Positions 26,795-36,521 are shown, counted from the first letter of the stretch. The stretch is 64,000 bases of DNA from Paludibacteraceae bacterium (GCA_024693065.1 JAILLP010000006.1:62001-126000); one strand, 5' to 3'. A program made the numbers and translations. Notes: generated by a model from the letters alone, not told the origin.

Positions 26795-27619
26795 TTATGA
26801 GTACAACTTATCAACAACGAATAACATGAACTTATTTGGAACCAGTCTAAATGCGAAGGAAATTAATTTGTATTTAATGCCAGGGATAGTGACTGCCGAC
26901 ATCTTTTTCCTGCGAATTTGTGTTAGGATTGCCTTGGAAATTTCTACGGGTTGCATTCCGTTTTGTTCGTCGTGCGCCATGATGCTGACTGCTTTTTTCC
27001 TTTTGGGTGTATAGGCTGATTCTGGCGATTGGGAAGCCTGGGTGAATTTTCTGCTTTGGGTGAATTCCGTCTTTGCGTCGCCGGGCAGCACACAGCAGCA
27101 TTGCACGTTGAACTGCTTCATTTCGATGGAAAGTGCCTGTGTGAATATCTTCACGGCCGCCTTGCTTGCGGAATAGAAGCCTTGGTAAGGGATGGGGATG
27201 AAGCCCGCCACCGAGGAGGTGGTGATGATTTTACCGCTTCCCTGTTTCCTCATGATGGGCAGGACCTCGTGGACGACGTTTACGGTGCCGAAGAAATTGG
27301 TCTCGAACTGGAACTTAGCCTCTTCCGCCGAGGTCTCCTCTATCGCTCCGGCTATGCCGTTCCCCGCGTTGCATATGAGTATATCTATTCTCCCCTCCTT
27401 GTCCATGATTTCTGCGACTGCGGTTTTTATGCTGTTGGGGTCTGTCACATCCATTTGCAGCGGTATGATTTTTCCTTGGTGGGTCGGATCTTCCTGGCGC
27501 TCCGCCAATCTGCGGGAGGCAGAGTAGACTGTGTAGCCGTTTTGCATCAATAGTTCGGCGGTCGCTTTGCCCAGACCGGCGCTTCCTCCCGTCAGGAAGA
27601 TAATGTTTTCTTTGTTCAT
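26795..27619 (-). CDS. Short-chain dehydrogenase/reductase
   Basis: 274-residue classical SDR. The cofactor motif TGGSAGLG is at residues 10-17, NAGNG near 85, catalytic Ser in TTSSVAG and YxxxK in YSASK (about 148-152). The Arg residues after the second strand (ASRRLAER) suggest NADP(H). The alcohol or ketone substrate cannot be deduced. It lies 69 bases after the YycJ-like gene on the same strand and may be the last gene of that unit. Confidence 0.83.
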   Translation of the reverse strand: MNKENIIFLTGGSAGLGKATAELLMQNGYTVYSASRRLAERQEDPTHQGKIIPLQMDVTDPNSIKTAVAEIMDKEGRIDILICNAGNGIAGAIEETSAEEAKFQFETNFFGTVNVVHEVLPIMRKQGSGKIITTSSVAGFIPIPYQGFYSASKAAVKIFTQALSIEMKQFNVQCCCVLPGDAKTEFTQSRKFTQASQSPESAYTPKRKKAVSIMAHDEQNGMQPVEISKAILTQIRRKKMSAVTIPGIKYKLISFAFRLVPNKFMLFVVDKLYS

Positions 27620-27688
27620 ATTATTGTAAATGAATGAATTATACTAATTACACTGATGCGGAACACCCATAGGGGGTCGTCCATGAAA

Positions 27689-28474
27689 CTATCTTAGGTT
27701 GAATAGCATGCCTTCGCTTCGTTTGAGCACGATGACTTCCGTGTTCGTCTTAATAGCTTTTTGTACGGTTGACAAGGCTATTTCAGGGCTGTTATTCGTT
27801 TTGCTGAGGTGGCAGAGGAAGACCTTTTTCAGGAATGGGGAGGCATATTGCGCCACGACATCCGCCGCCTGTTGGTTGTTGAGATGTCCTCCTCCTCCCA
27901 TGATTCGTACCTTCAATTGGGGCGCATATGGTCCTGTCTTGAGCATTTCCTCGTCGTGGTTGGCCTCAATGACCAGATAATCGGATATGGAGATGTAGTT
28001 CCTTAAATCGTCCGTGATGCATCCGATGTCCGTCGCGAGGGTGAACCGTACGTCTCCGTGCTTGATGAAGAAACCGTTGTTATCCTTGCTGTCATGGGGG
28101 ATGGAGAAGGGCGTGATGGAGAATTGCCCGATTTCCAGCGGAACGCCCCTCGTCAGGATCCTTTGGTTCCATGGCGATACTTTTTCCGTGATGCCGTAAT
28201 TGGTGTTGATGCCCATGTGGGAGGCTTCTGTGGCGTAGATTGGTATATGTTGTTTCTCGCTGAAGAAACCGACGGAGCGCACGTGGTCGAAGTGGTCGTG
28301 AGTGACTAATACGGCTTTTATCCGTGTCATGGGCACTCCTATCTGTTCCATTCTTTTTCGGATGGTGCGGAAAGGTATACCCACATCTACCAGGAATCCG
28401 CATTCGGAATCCCCGAAGTAATAGCTATTACCACTGCTTCCTGTGGCCATGCTGTAAAAAATCAAATCACTCAT
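27689..28474 (-). CDS. MBL-fold metallohydrolase, YycJ/WalJ-like
   Basis: 261-residue metallo-beta-lactamase-fold protein. The zinc-binding HDHFDH motif is at about 60-65, with later ligands in the segment ATDIG and CHLSKTNNS. Its full-length similarity is to the YycJ/WalJ group, which has been linked to DNA exonuclease activity and cell-wall control in Firmicutes. Its role in Bacteroidetes is unclear. It sits 31 bases after the MltF-like gene, suggesting cotranscription. Confidence 0.8.
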   Translation of the reverse strand: MSDLIFYSMATGSSGNSYYFGDSECGFLVDVGIPFRTIRKRMEQIGVPMTRIKAVLVTHDHFDHVRSVGFFSEKQHIPIYATEASHMGINTNYGITEKVSPWNQRILTRGVPLEIGQFSITPFSIPHDSKDNNGFFIKHGDVRFTLATDIGCITDDLRNYISISDYLVIEANHDEEMLKTGPYAPQLKVRIMGGGGHLNNQQAADVVAQYASPFLKKVFLCHLSKTNNSPEIALSTVQKAIKTNTEVIVLKRSEGMLFNLR

Positions 28475-28505
28475 TTCATCTAAATCCTATCTAATAGGCA
28501 GTAAA

Positions 28506-29879
28506 TCAATCATTAATCACATCGACATATTCTTGATAACGCACCATTATTTCTTCCACAAAATTATAAACTTCCTCGCCTCTCAGGTATCCGTGGCGGA
28601 CCACTGGGTCATTGAAGAATTCCGGTTTGGCTTTCAGTAACACAAAGATTTTCACATCCGACCATCGGTTGGGGCTTTTACCGTTCTTCTCAGCTAAGGC
28701 CATCGCGTCGCGGATGTGCCCGACGCCTGCGTTGTAGCTGGCCAGGACAAATTTAGTCCTCTCGCTTTTGTCCTCTATGAATTTGAAGATGTTGTCCACC
28801 CTTTTTAGGTAAGTGGCCGCTGTTTTGACGCTCACCTCCGGTTTCCGCATGGATAGACTGTCTGTGCCGAGTTTCTTCGCCGTGCTAGGCATCAATTGCA
28901 TCAATCCGATGGCTCCGGCCCATGATTTGGCGTTAGGATTGAACCGGGACTCTTGGTACGCTACTGATGCTAGCAATTTCCAGTCCCACTCCAAATCTTT
29001 CGAATATTTCTTGAAATATGGATCGTATTCGGATATCTTTTCCTTGCTGAGGTACTTGGGTTTCTCCTTGGAATACTTCTTTTCCTGCTCAAAATACTTA
29101 TGGTGGAGATATTGGCATGTGTAGTCTCCGTTCGTGGCCTCAAACCATTTATTCACAGTGCTTTCCAATTCGTCGGAGTTTTTGCGAAGTACCCATGCTG
29201 ACCGTTGAGTGAAGCTTGTTCGCAGTCCGATGTCTATGTTTCGGAAATAGGTTTTGTTCACTTTGGCGATGTTGTCGTCCGCAATCGTGTAGTCAATCTC
29301 TCCTTGGGATACTTTTTCGATGAGGGACTCTTCATCCTCTTCGTTGGAGACTGTATTGATATTGATTCCGCCGCCAATCTCATCGTCTAGGTTGATAAGT
29401 CTTTTGTGATATTTGGAGTTTTCCACCACCACCACTTCCTTGTCAATCAACTCCACCACATCGTTGATTTGTTCGTATTTATTTTTCTTTTTCCGTTGCA
29501 CCAACACCTGGAATGTGTTGAACGTGTGTTCGACGAAGGTGACTTTTTCTTTGTTCTCGTTGGAGATGATTACTGGATAGGCGACCAAATCCACCTCTTT
29601 ATCAATCAGTTTTTTGATCATTTCCGGCTCGTCTTTCGCTGTGATCACTTTTAGGTTGACTCCTAATGATTGGGCGAACTTCTGTGCCAGCTCGAACTCA
29701 AAGCCCATCTCCTCCCCTTTGTAGTCGAAATATGAGGTGGAGCGTGAGAGCGTGACCACCCGCAATGTGTCTTCCGCTAAGATTTTCTCCAAATCCGAGC
29801 AGCTCGTACCTTTGTCGCTCTTCGAGATACAAGCCAGCAACATTGGTACCAAGATCCATATGATATGGTGTCTTTTCAT
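28506..29879 (-). CDS. mltF: Lytic murein transglycosylase, MltF-like lipoprotein
   Basis: 457-residue envelope enzyme. The lipobox MLLAC is at about residues 13-17. A substrate-binding-protein family 3 domain (about 35-265) precedes a lysozyme-like SLT domain with catalytic Glu in YQESRFNP and the GLMQLMPSTA motif. It cleaves the glycan strand of peptidoglycan with formation of 1,6-anhydro ends, and the N-terminal domain probably senses a muropeptide or amino acid. This domain order is that of MltF. It is the first gene of a three-gene minus-strand set. Confidence 0.88.
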   Translation of the reverse strand: MKRHHIIWILVPMLLACISKSDKGTSCSDLEKILAEDTLRVVTLSRSTSYFDYKGEEMGFEFELAQKFAQSLGVNLKVITAKDEPEMIKKLIDKEVDLVAYPVIISNENKEKVTFVEHTFNTFQVLVQRKKKNKYEQINDVVELIDKEVVVVENSKYHKRLINLDDEIGGGININTVSNEEDEESLIEKVSQGEIDYTIADDNIAKVNKTYFRNIDIGLRTSFTQRSAWVLRKNSDELESTVNKWFEATNGDYTCQYLHHKYFEQEKKYSKEKPKYLSKEKISEYDPYFKKYSKDLEWDWKLLASVAYQESRFNPNAKSWAGAIGLMQLMPSTAKKLGTDSLSMRKPEVSVKTAATYLKRVDNIFKFIEDKSERTKFVLASYNAGVGHIRDAMALAEKNGKSPNRWSDVKIFVLLKAKPEFFNDPVVRHGYLRGEEVYNFVEEIMVRYQEYVDVIND

Positions 29880-29955
29880 CTCATCATTTTTGTCCTACAA
29901 AGAGTCGCATTGGCGAAAAAACAATCATCTCATTTGTTTTTCACGGTTGCACAAA

Positions 29956-29963
29956 CAAAGATA
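29956..29963 (-). promoter_or_regulatory. -7 box of mltF
   Basis: TATCTTTG on the minus strand, about 77 bases before the mltF ATG. The same octamer faces the other way at 29987-29994. Confidence 0.5.
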
Positions 29964-29986
29964 ACACAATTTTTGTTTAAATAGAC

Positions 29987-29994
29987 TATCTTTG
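29987..29994 (+). promoter_or_regulatory. -7 box of the men cluster
   Basis: TATCTTTG on the plus strand, 22 bases before the menF ATG at 30016. An in-frame TTG at 29992 lies inside this box and is therefore not the start. Confidence 0.6.
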
Positions 29995-30015
29995 TGGGGT
30001 AATTTGTGTTTTGAG

Positions 30016-31074
30016 ATGACTTTGAATGAGGTACGAATTTTATTGCGGACGGCTGAAAATTACGCGCTGTTCCGTTTGCCGAACGAAAAGAGGGGGTGTG
30101 TCATCTCCTCTTCCTGTCTGGACGTTCTGGATCATCTTCCCTCTTCATTTGTGCGTTTGAACGATTCGTTTGTGATGTTCCCTTTCTCGACGGATCATCA
30201 TCCGATTTTGGCGATTCCATCGAAGAATTTGGACTTTTTTGAAATGGAGGGGATGCCTATTCGTGTCTCTTCGGAAGCCAAGCGGTCTAGGTCTTTGCCG
30301 GATGAAGCTTATAGCTCCTCTTTCCATAAGTTTGTCGAGGCGGTGCGCGAGAGGCGCTTCGAGAAGCTGGTTTTGTCGCGTACTTCGCATTGCGGCATCC
30401 CTCAGTTGGATCGTCTGGACTTGTTCCGCAAGGCGTGCGCTGAATACCCGGATGCGATGGTCTATCTCTTCCACTCACCCCTTTCGGGCGATTGGTTGGG
30501 CGCCTCGCCTGAACTGCTTCTGACGGGTGACGACGCGCAATTCCGCACGGTGGCCTTAGCGGGTACTATGCGCAACCAAGATGAACATGCCGTGAAGATC
30601 TCCGACTGGGGCGAGAAGGAACGTCTGGAGCAGCGCATCGTGGCGGACTATCTCCGTGAGCGCATCGCTTGTTTCGGCACGTTGAAGGATGAGTGGGGAC
30701 CTTATTCGGTCTCGGCCGGACATGTCTCTCACTTGCGGACGGACTTCTACTTCTTCATGGATAAGGATCGCCGGTCGGAATTCATCTCCGCCATCCACCC
30801 TACTCCGGCGGTGTGCGGTCTTCCGAAGGAGGAGTCCATGCGCTTCATCATGGAGAGCGAAGGGTATGACCGCTCCTACTATTCCGGCTTCCTGGGCTGG
30901 ACGGACGGTAACGGCAAGACGCACCTCTATGTGAATATACGTTGCGTGCGCTTGTCTGATACGGAGGCACAGTTCTTTGCCGGCGGTGGCATCCTCGCCT
31001 CGTCCGACCTCCTCTCCGAATGGAACGAGACGGAGGAGAAAATGACTACCATGAAACGTCTTCTTTTCGATTGA
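30016..31074 (+). CDS. menF: Isochorismate synthase
   Basis: 352-residue chorismate-binding enzyme converting chorismate to isochorismate, the entry to menaquinone. The family motifs are visible: FEKLVLSRT, GASPELLL, ALAGTMRNQD (about 185-194), the HPTPAVCGLP loop and the C-terminal FAGGGI with the Glu-rich SEWNETEEKM end. It could in principle serve siderophore synthesis, but menD starts one base past its stop, which fixes the pathway. The start is the ATG at 30016 just downstream of the promoter. Confidence 0.93.
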   Translation: MTLNEVRILLRTAENYALFRLPNEKRGCVISSSCLDVLDHLPSSFVRLNDSFVMFPFSTDHHPILAIPSKNLDFFEMEGMPIRVSSEAKRSRSLPDEAYSSSFHKFVEAVRERRFEKLVLSRTSHCGIPQLDRLDLFRKACAEYPDAMVYLFHSPLSGDWLGASPELLLTGDDAQFRTVALAGTMRNQDEHAVKISDWGEKERLEQRIVADYLRERIACFGTLKDEWGPYSVSAGHVSHLRTDFYFFMDKDRRSEFISAIHPTPAVCGLPKEESMRFIMESEGYDRSYYSGFLGWTDGNGKTHLYVNIRCVRLSDTEAQFFAGGGILASSDLLSEWNETEEKMTTMKRLLFD

Positions 31075-31075
31075 T

Positions 31076-32719
31076 ATGTATTCTGTAAAGTATAATATTC
31101 GACAGCTTGCGGCCTTGATGTTTCGCCATGGTATCCATGACGTGGTCATCTCCCCCGGCTCGCGTAATATGCCTTTGGCGCAGACGTTCTCGGCCTTGGG
31201 CGGGATGAACTGCCATGCGGTGACGGACGAGCGGAGCGCCGGTTTCTTCGCCTTGGGCATTGCCCAGCGCAAGAACACGGCGGTGGCGGTCTGTGTCACT
31301 TCGGGCTCCGCATTGCTGAATCTGGCCTCTGCGGTTTCGGAGGCTTACTACCAGCAGGTCCCGTTGCTGGTGATCTCGGCGGACCGTCCGCAGGCTTGGA
31401 TCGGTCAGATGGATGGCCAGACATTGCCGCAGACTGGCGTGTTCGGTACGCTGGTGCGTTTCGAGGCGAACTTGTGCGAGCCTTCCGACGAGACGCAACG
31501 ATGGTACAATAATAGGCTGATTAACGAGGCGCTGATCGCCCTCACCGCAGGGGCTAAGGGTCCTGTCCATATCAATGTGCCTATCACGGAACCTTTCTTC
31601 GACTGTTCGGCGACGGACTTGCCGGAGGAGCGTGTGATCCGTTTGCGCAAGGGAGCATTGGATGGTGAGGCGCTGAACCGTGCCTGGCGGGAGGCTAAGG
31701 CTCCTCTGCTGATTGTCGGCCAGCTGGATACCGCTACCGCTGAAGGTCTCTCCGCCTTGTTGTCTGAACTGGACTGCCCTGTTTTGTGCGAATCACTCGC
31801 TAATCTGCGGGGAAAGAACCTGATGCGGAACTTTGACCTGACTCTACTATCGGATGCCAACCGTAGGGCTTTGGCGCCTGATTTTGTGATATATATGGGT
31901 GGCCATCTGGTCTCCAAACGGCTGAAACAATGGCTGCGGACGGTTCGTCCGGAGGTGTGCTGGCGCATCTCCCCGGAGGGTGTCGTGGCGGATACGTTCC
32001 AGTGTCTGACGGATGTGGTGGTGGCGGATGCGGCTACATTCCTGGGCTCGTTGGAGAAATGCGGGTCTGCCGAGCGGCAGTCGTACCTGACGAGGTGGGA
32101 GGAGGCGGAACGCGCGACGGTGTCGAAGCGGAAGGCTCCGTCCCTTTTCTCTTCCATCAGTGTGGCCATGGACTTCTGTTCGAGACTACCCCGCCCTTCC
32201 GTCTTGGTGTTGGCGAACAGCTCGGCGGTGCGTTACGCCCAGCTGGCGGATGTGCCGGAGGGCCTCTCCGTCTATTGCAACCGTGGGGTGAACGGTATCG
32301 ACGGTTCGCTCTCCTCCGCTGTGGGGATCGCTTTGGCGGATCCTTCCCAAGAGGTCTTTTTGCTCATAGGCGATTTGAGCTTCTTCTACGATATGAACGC
32401 TTTGTGGAACAACCAATTGCCCTCGAATCTTCACGTCTTGCTCCTCAACAACGGTGGCGGGGCGATATTCAGGAACCTGAAGGGCTTGGCGGACACGGAG
32501 AGTACCCGCCAGTATGTGATGGCCACGCACCATGCCACGGCCAAGGGCTGGGTGGAGTCGGTCGGTTGTGAATACTTCCCAGTGTTCGACGAGGCCGATT
32601 TACAGAAGGATTTGGAGGCTTTTCTAGGGAAAGGAGAGACTCCTCGTGTGATGGAGGTCTTCACGGACGCCCAGTTGGATGAGCAGGCGCACAAGTACTT
32701 TTATAGTCAATTTGAATGA
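31076..32719 (+). CDS. menD: SEPHCHC synthase
   Basis: 547-residue thiamine-diphosphate enzyme joining isochorismate and 2-oxoglutarate to 2-succinyl-5-enolpyruvyl-6-hydroxy-3-cyclohexene-1-carboxylate. The N-terminal SPGSRNMPL and DERSAGFFALG (catalytic Glu) motifs and the cofactor-binding GDLSFFYDMN...LLNNGGG segment near residues 435-465 are clear. Translation is probably coupled to menF. The menH hydrolase that follows in some genomes is not present between menD and menB. Confidence 0.95.
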   Translation: MYSVKYNIRQLAALMFRHGIHDVVISPGSRNMPLAQTFSALGGMNCHAVTDERSAGFFALGIAQRKNTAVAVCVTSGSALLNLASAVSEAYYQQVPLLVISADRPQAWIGQMDGQTLPQTGVFGTLVRFEANLCEPSDETQRWYNNRLINEALIALTAGAKGPVHINVPITEPFFDCSATDLPEERVIRLRKGALDGEALNRAWREAKAPLLIVGQLDTATAEGLSALLSELDCPVLCESLANLRGKNLMRNFDLTLLSDANRRALAPDFVIYMGGHLVSKRLKQWLRTVRPEVCWRISPEGVVADTFQCLTDVVVADAATFLGSLEKCGSAERQSYLTRWEEAERATVSKRKAPSLFSSISVAMDFCSRLPRPSVLVLANSSAVRYAQLADVPEGLSVYCNRGVNGIDGSLSSAVGIALADPSQEVFLLIGDLSFFYDMNALWNNQLPSNLHVLLLNNGGGAIFRNLKGLADTESTRQYVMATHHATAKGWVESVGCEYFPVFDEADLQKDLEAFLGKGETPRVMEVFTDAQLDEQAHKYFYSQFE

Positions 32720-32744
32720 ATTAAAATTATAGACCATAGATATT

Positions 32745-33566
32745 ATGCAGACAAGAAATTGGGAAACGATCAAGGAGTACAAGGAGATTCTTTTTGATTT
32801 TTATAACGGCATCGCCCGTATCACGATTAACCGTCCTCGTTACAGAAACGCTTTCACGCCTACCACGACGGCGGAGATGAGCGACGCGCTCTTGCGTTGC
32901 AGGGAGGACCAGCGCATCCAGGTGGTGGTCTTCACGGGTGCGGGCGACATGGCCTTCTGCAGCGGTGGTGACATGCACGTGAAGGGACGTGGCGGATATA
33001 TCGACGAGGAGGGTGTGCCTAGGCTTTCCGTCTTGGATGTGCAGAAGCAGATCCGCTCTTTGCCTAAGCCTGTGATCGCCGCGGTGAACGGCTACGCCAT
33101 CGGTGGCGGAAATGTGTTGCAGGTGGTCTGCGACCTGACGATCGCTTCGGAGAACGCTAAGTTCGGTCAGACGGGTCCTAAGGTGGGCAGTTTCGACGCT
33201 GGCTTCGGCTCCTCCTACCTGGCTCGTCTGGTGGGTCAGAAGAAGGCGCGTGAGATATGGTTCCTCTGCAAGCAATATACCGCTCAGGAGGCTTTGGAGA
33301 TGGGTATGATCAACAAGGTGGTGCCTTTCGACCAGCTGGAGGACGAATACGTGGCTTGGTCGGAGAAGATGATGGAGCACTCCCCTCTCGCCCTGCGCAT
33401 GATCAAGCGTGGCTTGAATGCCGAGCTGGACGGTGAGGCGGGTCTGCAGGAGTTCGCAGGCGACATGACCATGCTCTACTACTGTCTGGACGAGGCGCAG
33501 GAGGGCGGCAAGGCCTTCTTGGAGAAGCGTAAGCCTAATTTCAAGGATTACCCTAAATTCCCTTGA
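32745..33566 (+). CDS. menB: 1,4-dihydroxy-2-naphthoyl-CoA synthase
   Basis: 273-residue crotonase-fold enzyme closing the second ring of the menaquinone nucleus from o-succinylbenzoyl-CoA. Family marks are the oxyanion-hole segment [23 protein letters not shown] and the MenB-specific [15 protein letters not shown]. The gene follows menD by 25 bases. A palindromic repeat separates it from menC. Confidence 0.95.
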   Translation: MQTRNWETIKEYKEILFDFYNGIARITINRPRYRNAFTPTTTAEMSDALLRCREDQRIQVVVFTGAGDMAFCSGGDMHVKGRGGYIDEEGVPRLSVLDVQKQIRSLPKPVIAAVNGYAIGGGNVLQVVCDLTIASENAKFGQTGPKVGSFDAGFGSSYLARLVGQKKAREIWFLCKQYTAQEALEMGMINKVVPFDQLEDEYVAWSEKMMEHSPLALRMIKRGLNAELDGEAGLQEFAGDMTMLYYCLDEAQEGGKAFLEKRKPNFKDYPKFP

Positions 33567-33587
33567 TGGAATGTTAGGGATGCGAGG

Positions 33588-33733
33588 CATAGAGACGCAA
33601 TGCGTTAGGTATGGGATACGTTAGAGACGCAATATGTTGCGTCTCTACAGGACGAACCACGCCCCCCCATTCAAAATTGACTACGTCGAACTATCGTTTC
33701 ATAATTCATAATTCATAATTCTTAATTCAAAAT
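33588..33733. repeat. Palindromic GAGACGCAA repeat and ATTCATA array between menB and menC
   Basis: A perfect 11-base-pair palindrome, TAGAGACGCAA-tatg-TTGCGTCTCTA (33622-33647), has a half copy 32 bases upstream (33590-33600). At 33700-33733 is a short tandem array of ATTCATA-like units just before the menC start. Both occupy the only sizeable gap in the men cluster. Confidence 0.8.
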
Positions 33734-33737
33734 CATC

Positions 33738-34751
33738 TTGTATCACGTAACCATTATTCCCAAAACATTAGTGTTCAAGCAGCCTGCGGGCACTTCCCGC
33801 GGGGTCTATACCGACCATCAGGTTTGGTATCTGCAGATGACCGACACGGACCGTCCCGGCAAGGTCGGTTGGGGCGAATGTGCCCCTTTGGTGAAGCTGA
33901 GCTGTGATGACTTGCCTGATTATGAGACCGTTCTGAAAGGCTTCTGCGAACGGTTCGACGGTACGATCGATTATGAGGCGCTGAAGAATTACCCTTCCAT
34001 GCTCTTCGGCTTGGAGACGGCGCTCCGTGACCTCAATTCGGAGGATGGCGTGATGTGGAAGAGTGATTTCACGGAAGGGACGTCCGGCATTCTGATCAAC
34101 GGGTTGATATGGATGGGCACCTATGAGGAGATGGCCGCACGGATCGAGGAGAAACTGAAGGCTGGATTTTCCTGCATTAAACTGAAAATCGGTTCGTTAC
34201 GATTTGAGGACGAGATGGATCTGCTGAAAAAGATCAGGGGACGATTTTCCAAGGATACCATTACCTTGCGGGTGGATGCGAACGGTGGGTTCAAGCCCGC
34301 CGAGGCCATGGAACGGCTGGAGCGCCTTGCCGCGTTGGACATCCACTCCATCGAGCAGCCTATCATGGCGGGACAGTGGGATGAGATGGCCCGTCTGTGC
34401 GCCCGCACGCCCTTGCCCATCGCATTGGACGAGGAGTTGATCGGTGTGAACGACACGGAGGAGAAGAATCGTCTGTTGGATGTGATACGTCCCCAATATA
34501 TTATCCTGAAACCCTCTTTGCATGGAGGCATAAGGGGCTCGGAGGAGTGGATTTCTTTGGCTCAGCGAAGAAACATCGGCTATTGGATCACCTCCGCCCT
34601 CGAATCGAATGTGGGGCTCAACGCCATCGCCCAATGGGCGGCCACTCTAGGCATAGAGATCCCGCAGGGACTCGGAACGGGCGCATTGTACGTGAACAAC
34701 GTCGAACGGCCGCTTGAGGTGGTTGGGGAAAGGCTTTGGTATAGGCGGTAG
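33738..34751 (+). CDS. menC: o-Succinylbenzoate synthase
   Basis: 337-residue enolase-superfamily dehydratase making o-succinylbenzoate. Catalytic Lys in IKLKIG (about 152), metal ligands in RVDANGG, IEQP and LDEE, and the second Lys in ILKPSL are visible. An in-frame TAA at 33723 precedes the region and no ATG occurs before the conserved QPAGTSRG segment, so TTG at 33738 is the likely start. The stop lies two bases from the stop of a convergent gene. No menE follows. Confidence 0.9.
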   Translation: MYHVTIIPKTLVFKQPAGTSRGVYTDHQVWYLQMTDTDRPGKVGWGECAPLVKLSCDDLPDYETVLKGFCERFDGTIDYEALKNYPSMLFGLETALRDLNSEDGVMWKSDFTEGTSGILINGLIWMGTYEEMAARIEEKLKAGFSCIKLKIGSLRFEDEMDLLKKIRGRFSKDTITLRVDANGGFKPAEAMERLERLAALDIHSIEQPIMAGQWDEMARLCARTPLPIALDEELIGVNDTEEKNRLLDVIRPQYIILKPSLHGGIRGSEEWISLAQRRNIGYWITSALESNVGLNAIAQWAATLGIEIPQGLGTGALYVNNVERPLEVVGERLWYRR

Positions 34752-34753
34752 AC

Positions 34754-35701
34754 TCACTTCTCGATAAACTCCACGTTGTCGATCCATAGGCAATCCCCCA
34801 CCGCACCGACGTAAGCACCCCCGTATCCGGCGGCGAACCTTACCACGATATGGGTCGGCTCGTCGTTCTCGTCGCCCCAGCCGATTTCGTCCACGAAGCG
34901 CATCTCCCCCTTGGAGTTCAGCGCATATTGAGGATATCCCTCATAGTTCAGTTTCATGTAATTTTTGTAGAAAGGTTGGCGGGTGATGTCCCCGTAATGC
35001 AGGTCGAGGGTATAGCCGTTGACCCAATCCTTTGTGCTTTCCGTGATGCGGATATAGGCGGTGGCGATGCGTTTGCTCTTGATGTTGCCATCCTTATCCT
35101 CCCATCGTTTCTGTAGGGACACGCTCACTTCCGCCGCATTTTTCCCTTCCACGTCCACCTTGCTCATGGCGGACGCCTTGATGCGTTTGCCGCCCGTTTT
35201 GGCTTTGTAGTCGAATTTGACTGCCTTCAGTTTTTTGGTGAAGGGAACACCCTGCGACATCTTCTGCATCGGGTCGTTGATGCTCTGTATGGGTTCGATG
35301 AGACGGCCGGTGAACAGACTGCCGGTGGCCAGTGCCGTGACGTGGATGAAACCGAAGACGTAGACTTCCTCCAGGCGGGTCTCCAGGCGTGCGCAGTATC
35401 CTTCGCCTCGCTTCTCCGGGAAGACGGTGCTGCTGACCTTGTCGATGCCCATGACGTGGGCGTATATGCTGGAGGTCTCCCATGGAGAATCCCCCTGTTT
35501 CCATGCCTCCGCCTTGGTGAGGTGAGCGGGCGCCCCCACTTCCCACACGGTTTTCGTCTCCCCGCCGATGAGCCGGCTCTCCTTGATGTCCCGCTGTACC
35601 CAACTGTCCATGTTGTTGTACGAGAAGTTCTTCTCCTGGGCGTTCAGTTGCGGCGCCAGGAGCCAAGCGAGGAGCAGGAGTATGGTGTGCCTTCCGGTCA
35701 T
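34754..35701 (-). CDS. Exported protein of the PCMD (putative carbohydrate metabolism domain) type
   Basis: 315 residues from the ATG at 35701, chosen because it starts a clean signal peptide (MTGRHTILLL...LNAQ). The mature part is beta-rich and matches the pattern of Bacteroidetes PCMD proteins, which are found with surface glycan or adhesin systems; that match is by pattern only. It begins 16 bases after the LEA-like lipoprotein gene and is probably cotranscribed with it. A specific function is not known. Confidence 0.6.
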   Translation of the reverse strand: MTGRHTILLLLAWLLAPQLNAQEKNFSYNNMDSWVQRDIKESRLIGGETKTVWEVGAPAHLTKAEAWKQGDSPWETSSIYAHVMGIDKVSSTVFPEKRGEGYCARLETRLEEVYVFGFIHVTALATGSLFTGRLIEPIQSINDPMQKMSQGVPFTKKLKAVKFDYKAKTGGKRIKASAMSKVDVEGKNAAEVSVSLQKRWEDKDGNIKSKRIATAYIRITESTKDWVNGYTLDLHYGDITRQPFYKNYMKLNYEGYPQYALNSKGEMRFVDEIGWGDENDEPTHIVVRFAAGYGGAYVGAVGDCLWIDNVEFIEK

Positions 35702-35717
35702 TGTCTTGATGGGTTGT

Positions 35718-36320
35718 TTATTTATCTTTCTTAGGCATGATCTTATCCCCTCCAACCGTGATGTAGAAAGGCGTCTTAACCTTCTTGTTGCCTACGTTGA
35801 AGTAGGGTTTCAAGGAGACTTTCATGCGACTGGCGTCTGGGTTGTCAGCGGCGAGTCCGATGGCGAACTCGAGCAATGCGTCCATCGTGGAGAAGGTCGC
35901 CATATTCAGGAGGTTGACGGAGACAGGGATCGACAGCACCTCCGTTTGGTTGGCGCTGATGGATATTTTCTTGTCCATGTTGCCTGTGAGCACCTCCCGC
36001 TCATCGACCCAGACGATGTAGTCCACCCCTTCCAGCTTCGCCTCTTCAGTGTTGGGGTTGGTCACGTTGATGTTCACGTTCATGTTCAGTCCGAGGCTCT
36101 TGTCCTTGAAGGCTGGGATCAGTTGGAGCAGATCGACGTAGCTCAGGTCCTTGGGAGAGCGGATGTGGGAGACATCGATGCTGGCTAAATGGATATTCGT
36201 GACATCCTTATAGTTGAATTGGCAATTCGAGAAGTTTTTCACACCTTGTACGGAGGAGCAGCCTATCAGCAGCGAGAGGCACAAGGCGGGAATCGATAAT
36301 AGAAAAAGAATTTTTTTCAT
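35718..36320 (-). CDS. LEA14-like lipoprotein
   Basis: 200-residue lipoprotein with a lipobox LLIGC at residues 17-21 (Cys acylated). The mature domain contains the pattern NVNINVTNPNTEEAKLEGVDY, followed by alternating strands, as in the LEA2 (water-stress and hypersensitive) fold. Such proteins are common in Bacteroidetes envelopes; their ligands are unknown. First gene of a two-gene unit with the PCMD-like gene. Confidence 0.72.
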   Translation of the reverse strand: MKKILFLLSIPALCLSLLIGCSSVQGVKNFSNCQFNYKDVTNIHLASIDVSHIRSPKDLSYVDLLQLIPAFKDKSLGLNMNVNINVTNPNTEEAKLEGVDYIVWVDEREVLTGNMDKKISISANQTEVLSIPVSVNLLNMATFSTMDALLEFAIGLAADNPDASRMKVSLKPYFNVGNKKVKTPFYITVGGDKIMPKKDK

Positions 36321-36364
36321 CGGTTGTATATTAGTCTTTCCAAGAATTGTTCACAATATTTTTG

Positions 36365-36372
36365 CAAAGGTA
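36365..36372 (-). promoter_or_regulatory. -7 box of the LEA-like/PCMD-like unit
   Basis: TACCTTTG on the minus strand, 45 bases before the ATG at 36320. Confidence 0.5.
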
Positions 36373-36521
36373 AATAAATATCTTGTTTTTCCGTTTTTTA
36401 ATGAGTTCATTCATCAATATTGGTATATCGTATTATGTCGTTTGTATTCTGTAATGTGTTTTTTTAATGGGGTCATATTGGATTTTTTCTCGTCATGAAT
36501 ATAAGATATAGGACGTTTATG

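Noticed and set aside
32727-33590. Minus-strand frame opposite menB
   Set aside because: Antisense shadow; the plus-strand MenB motifs are complete.
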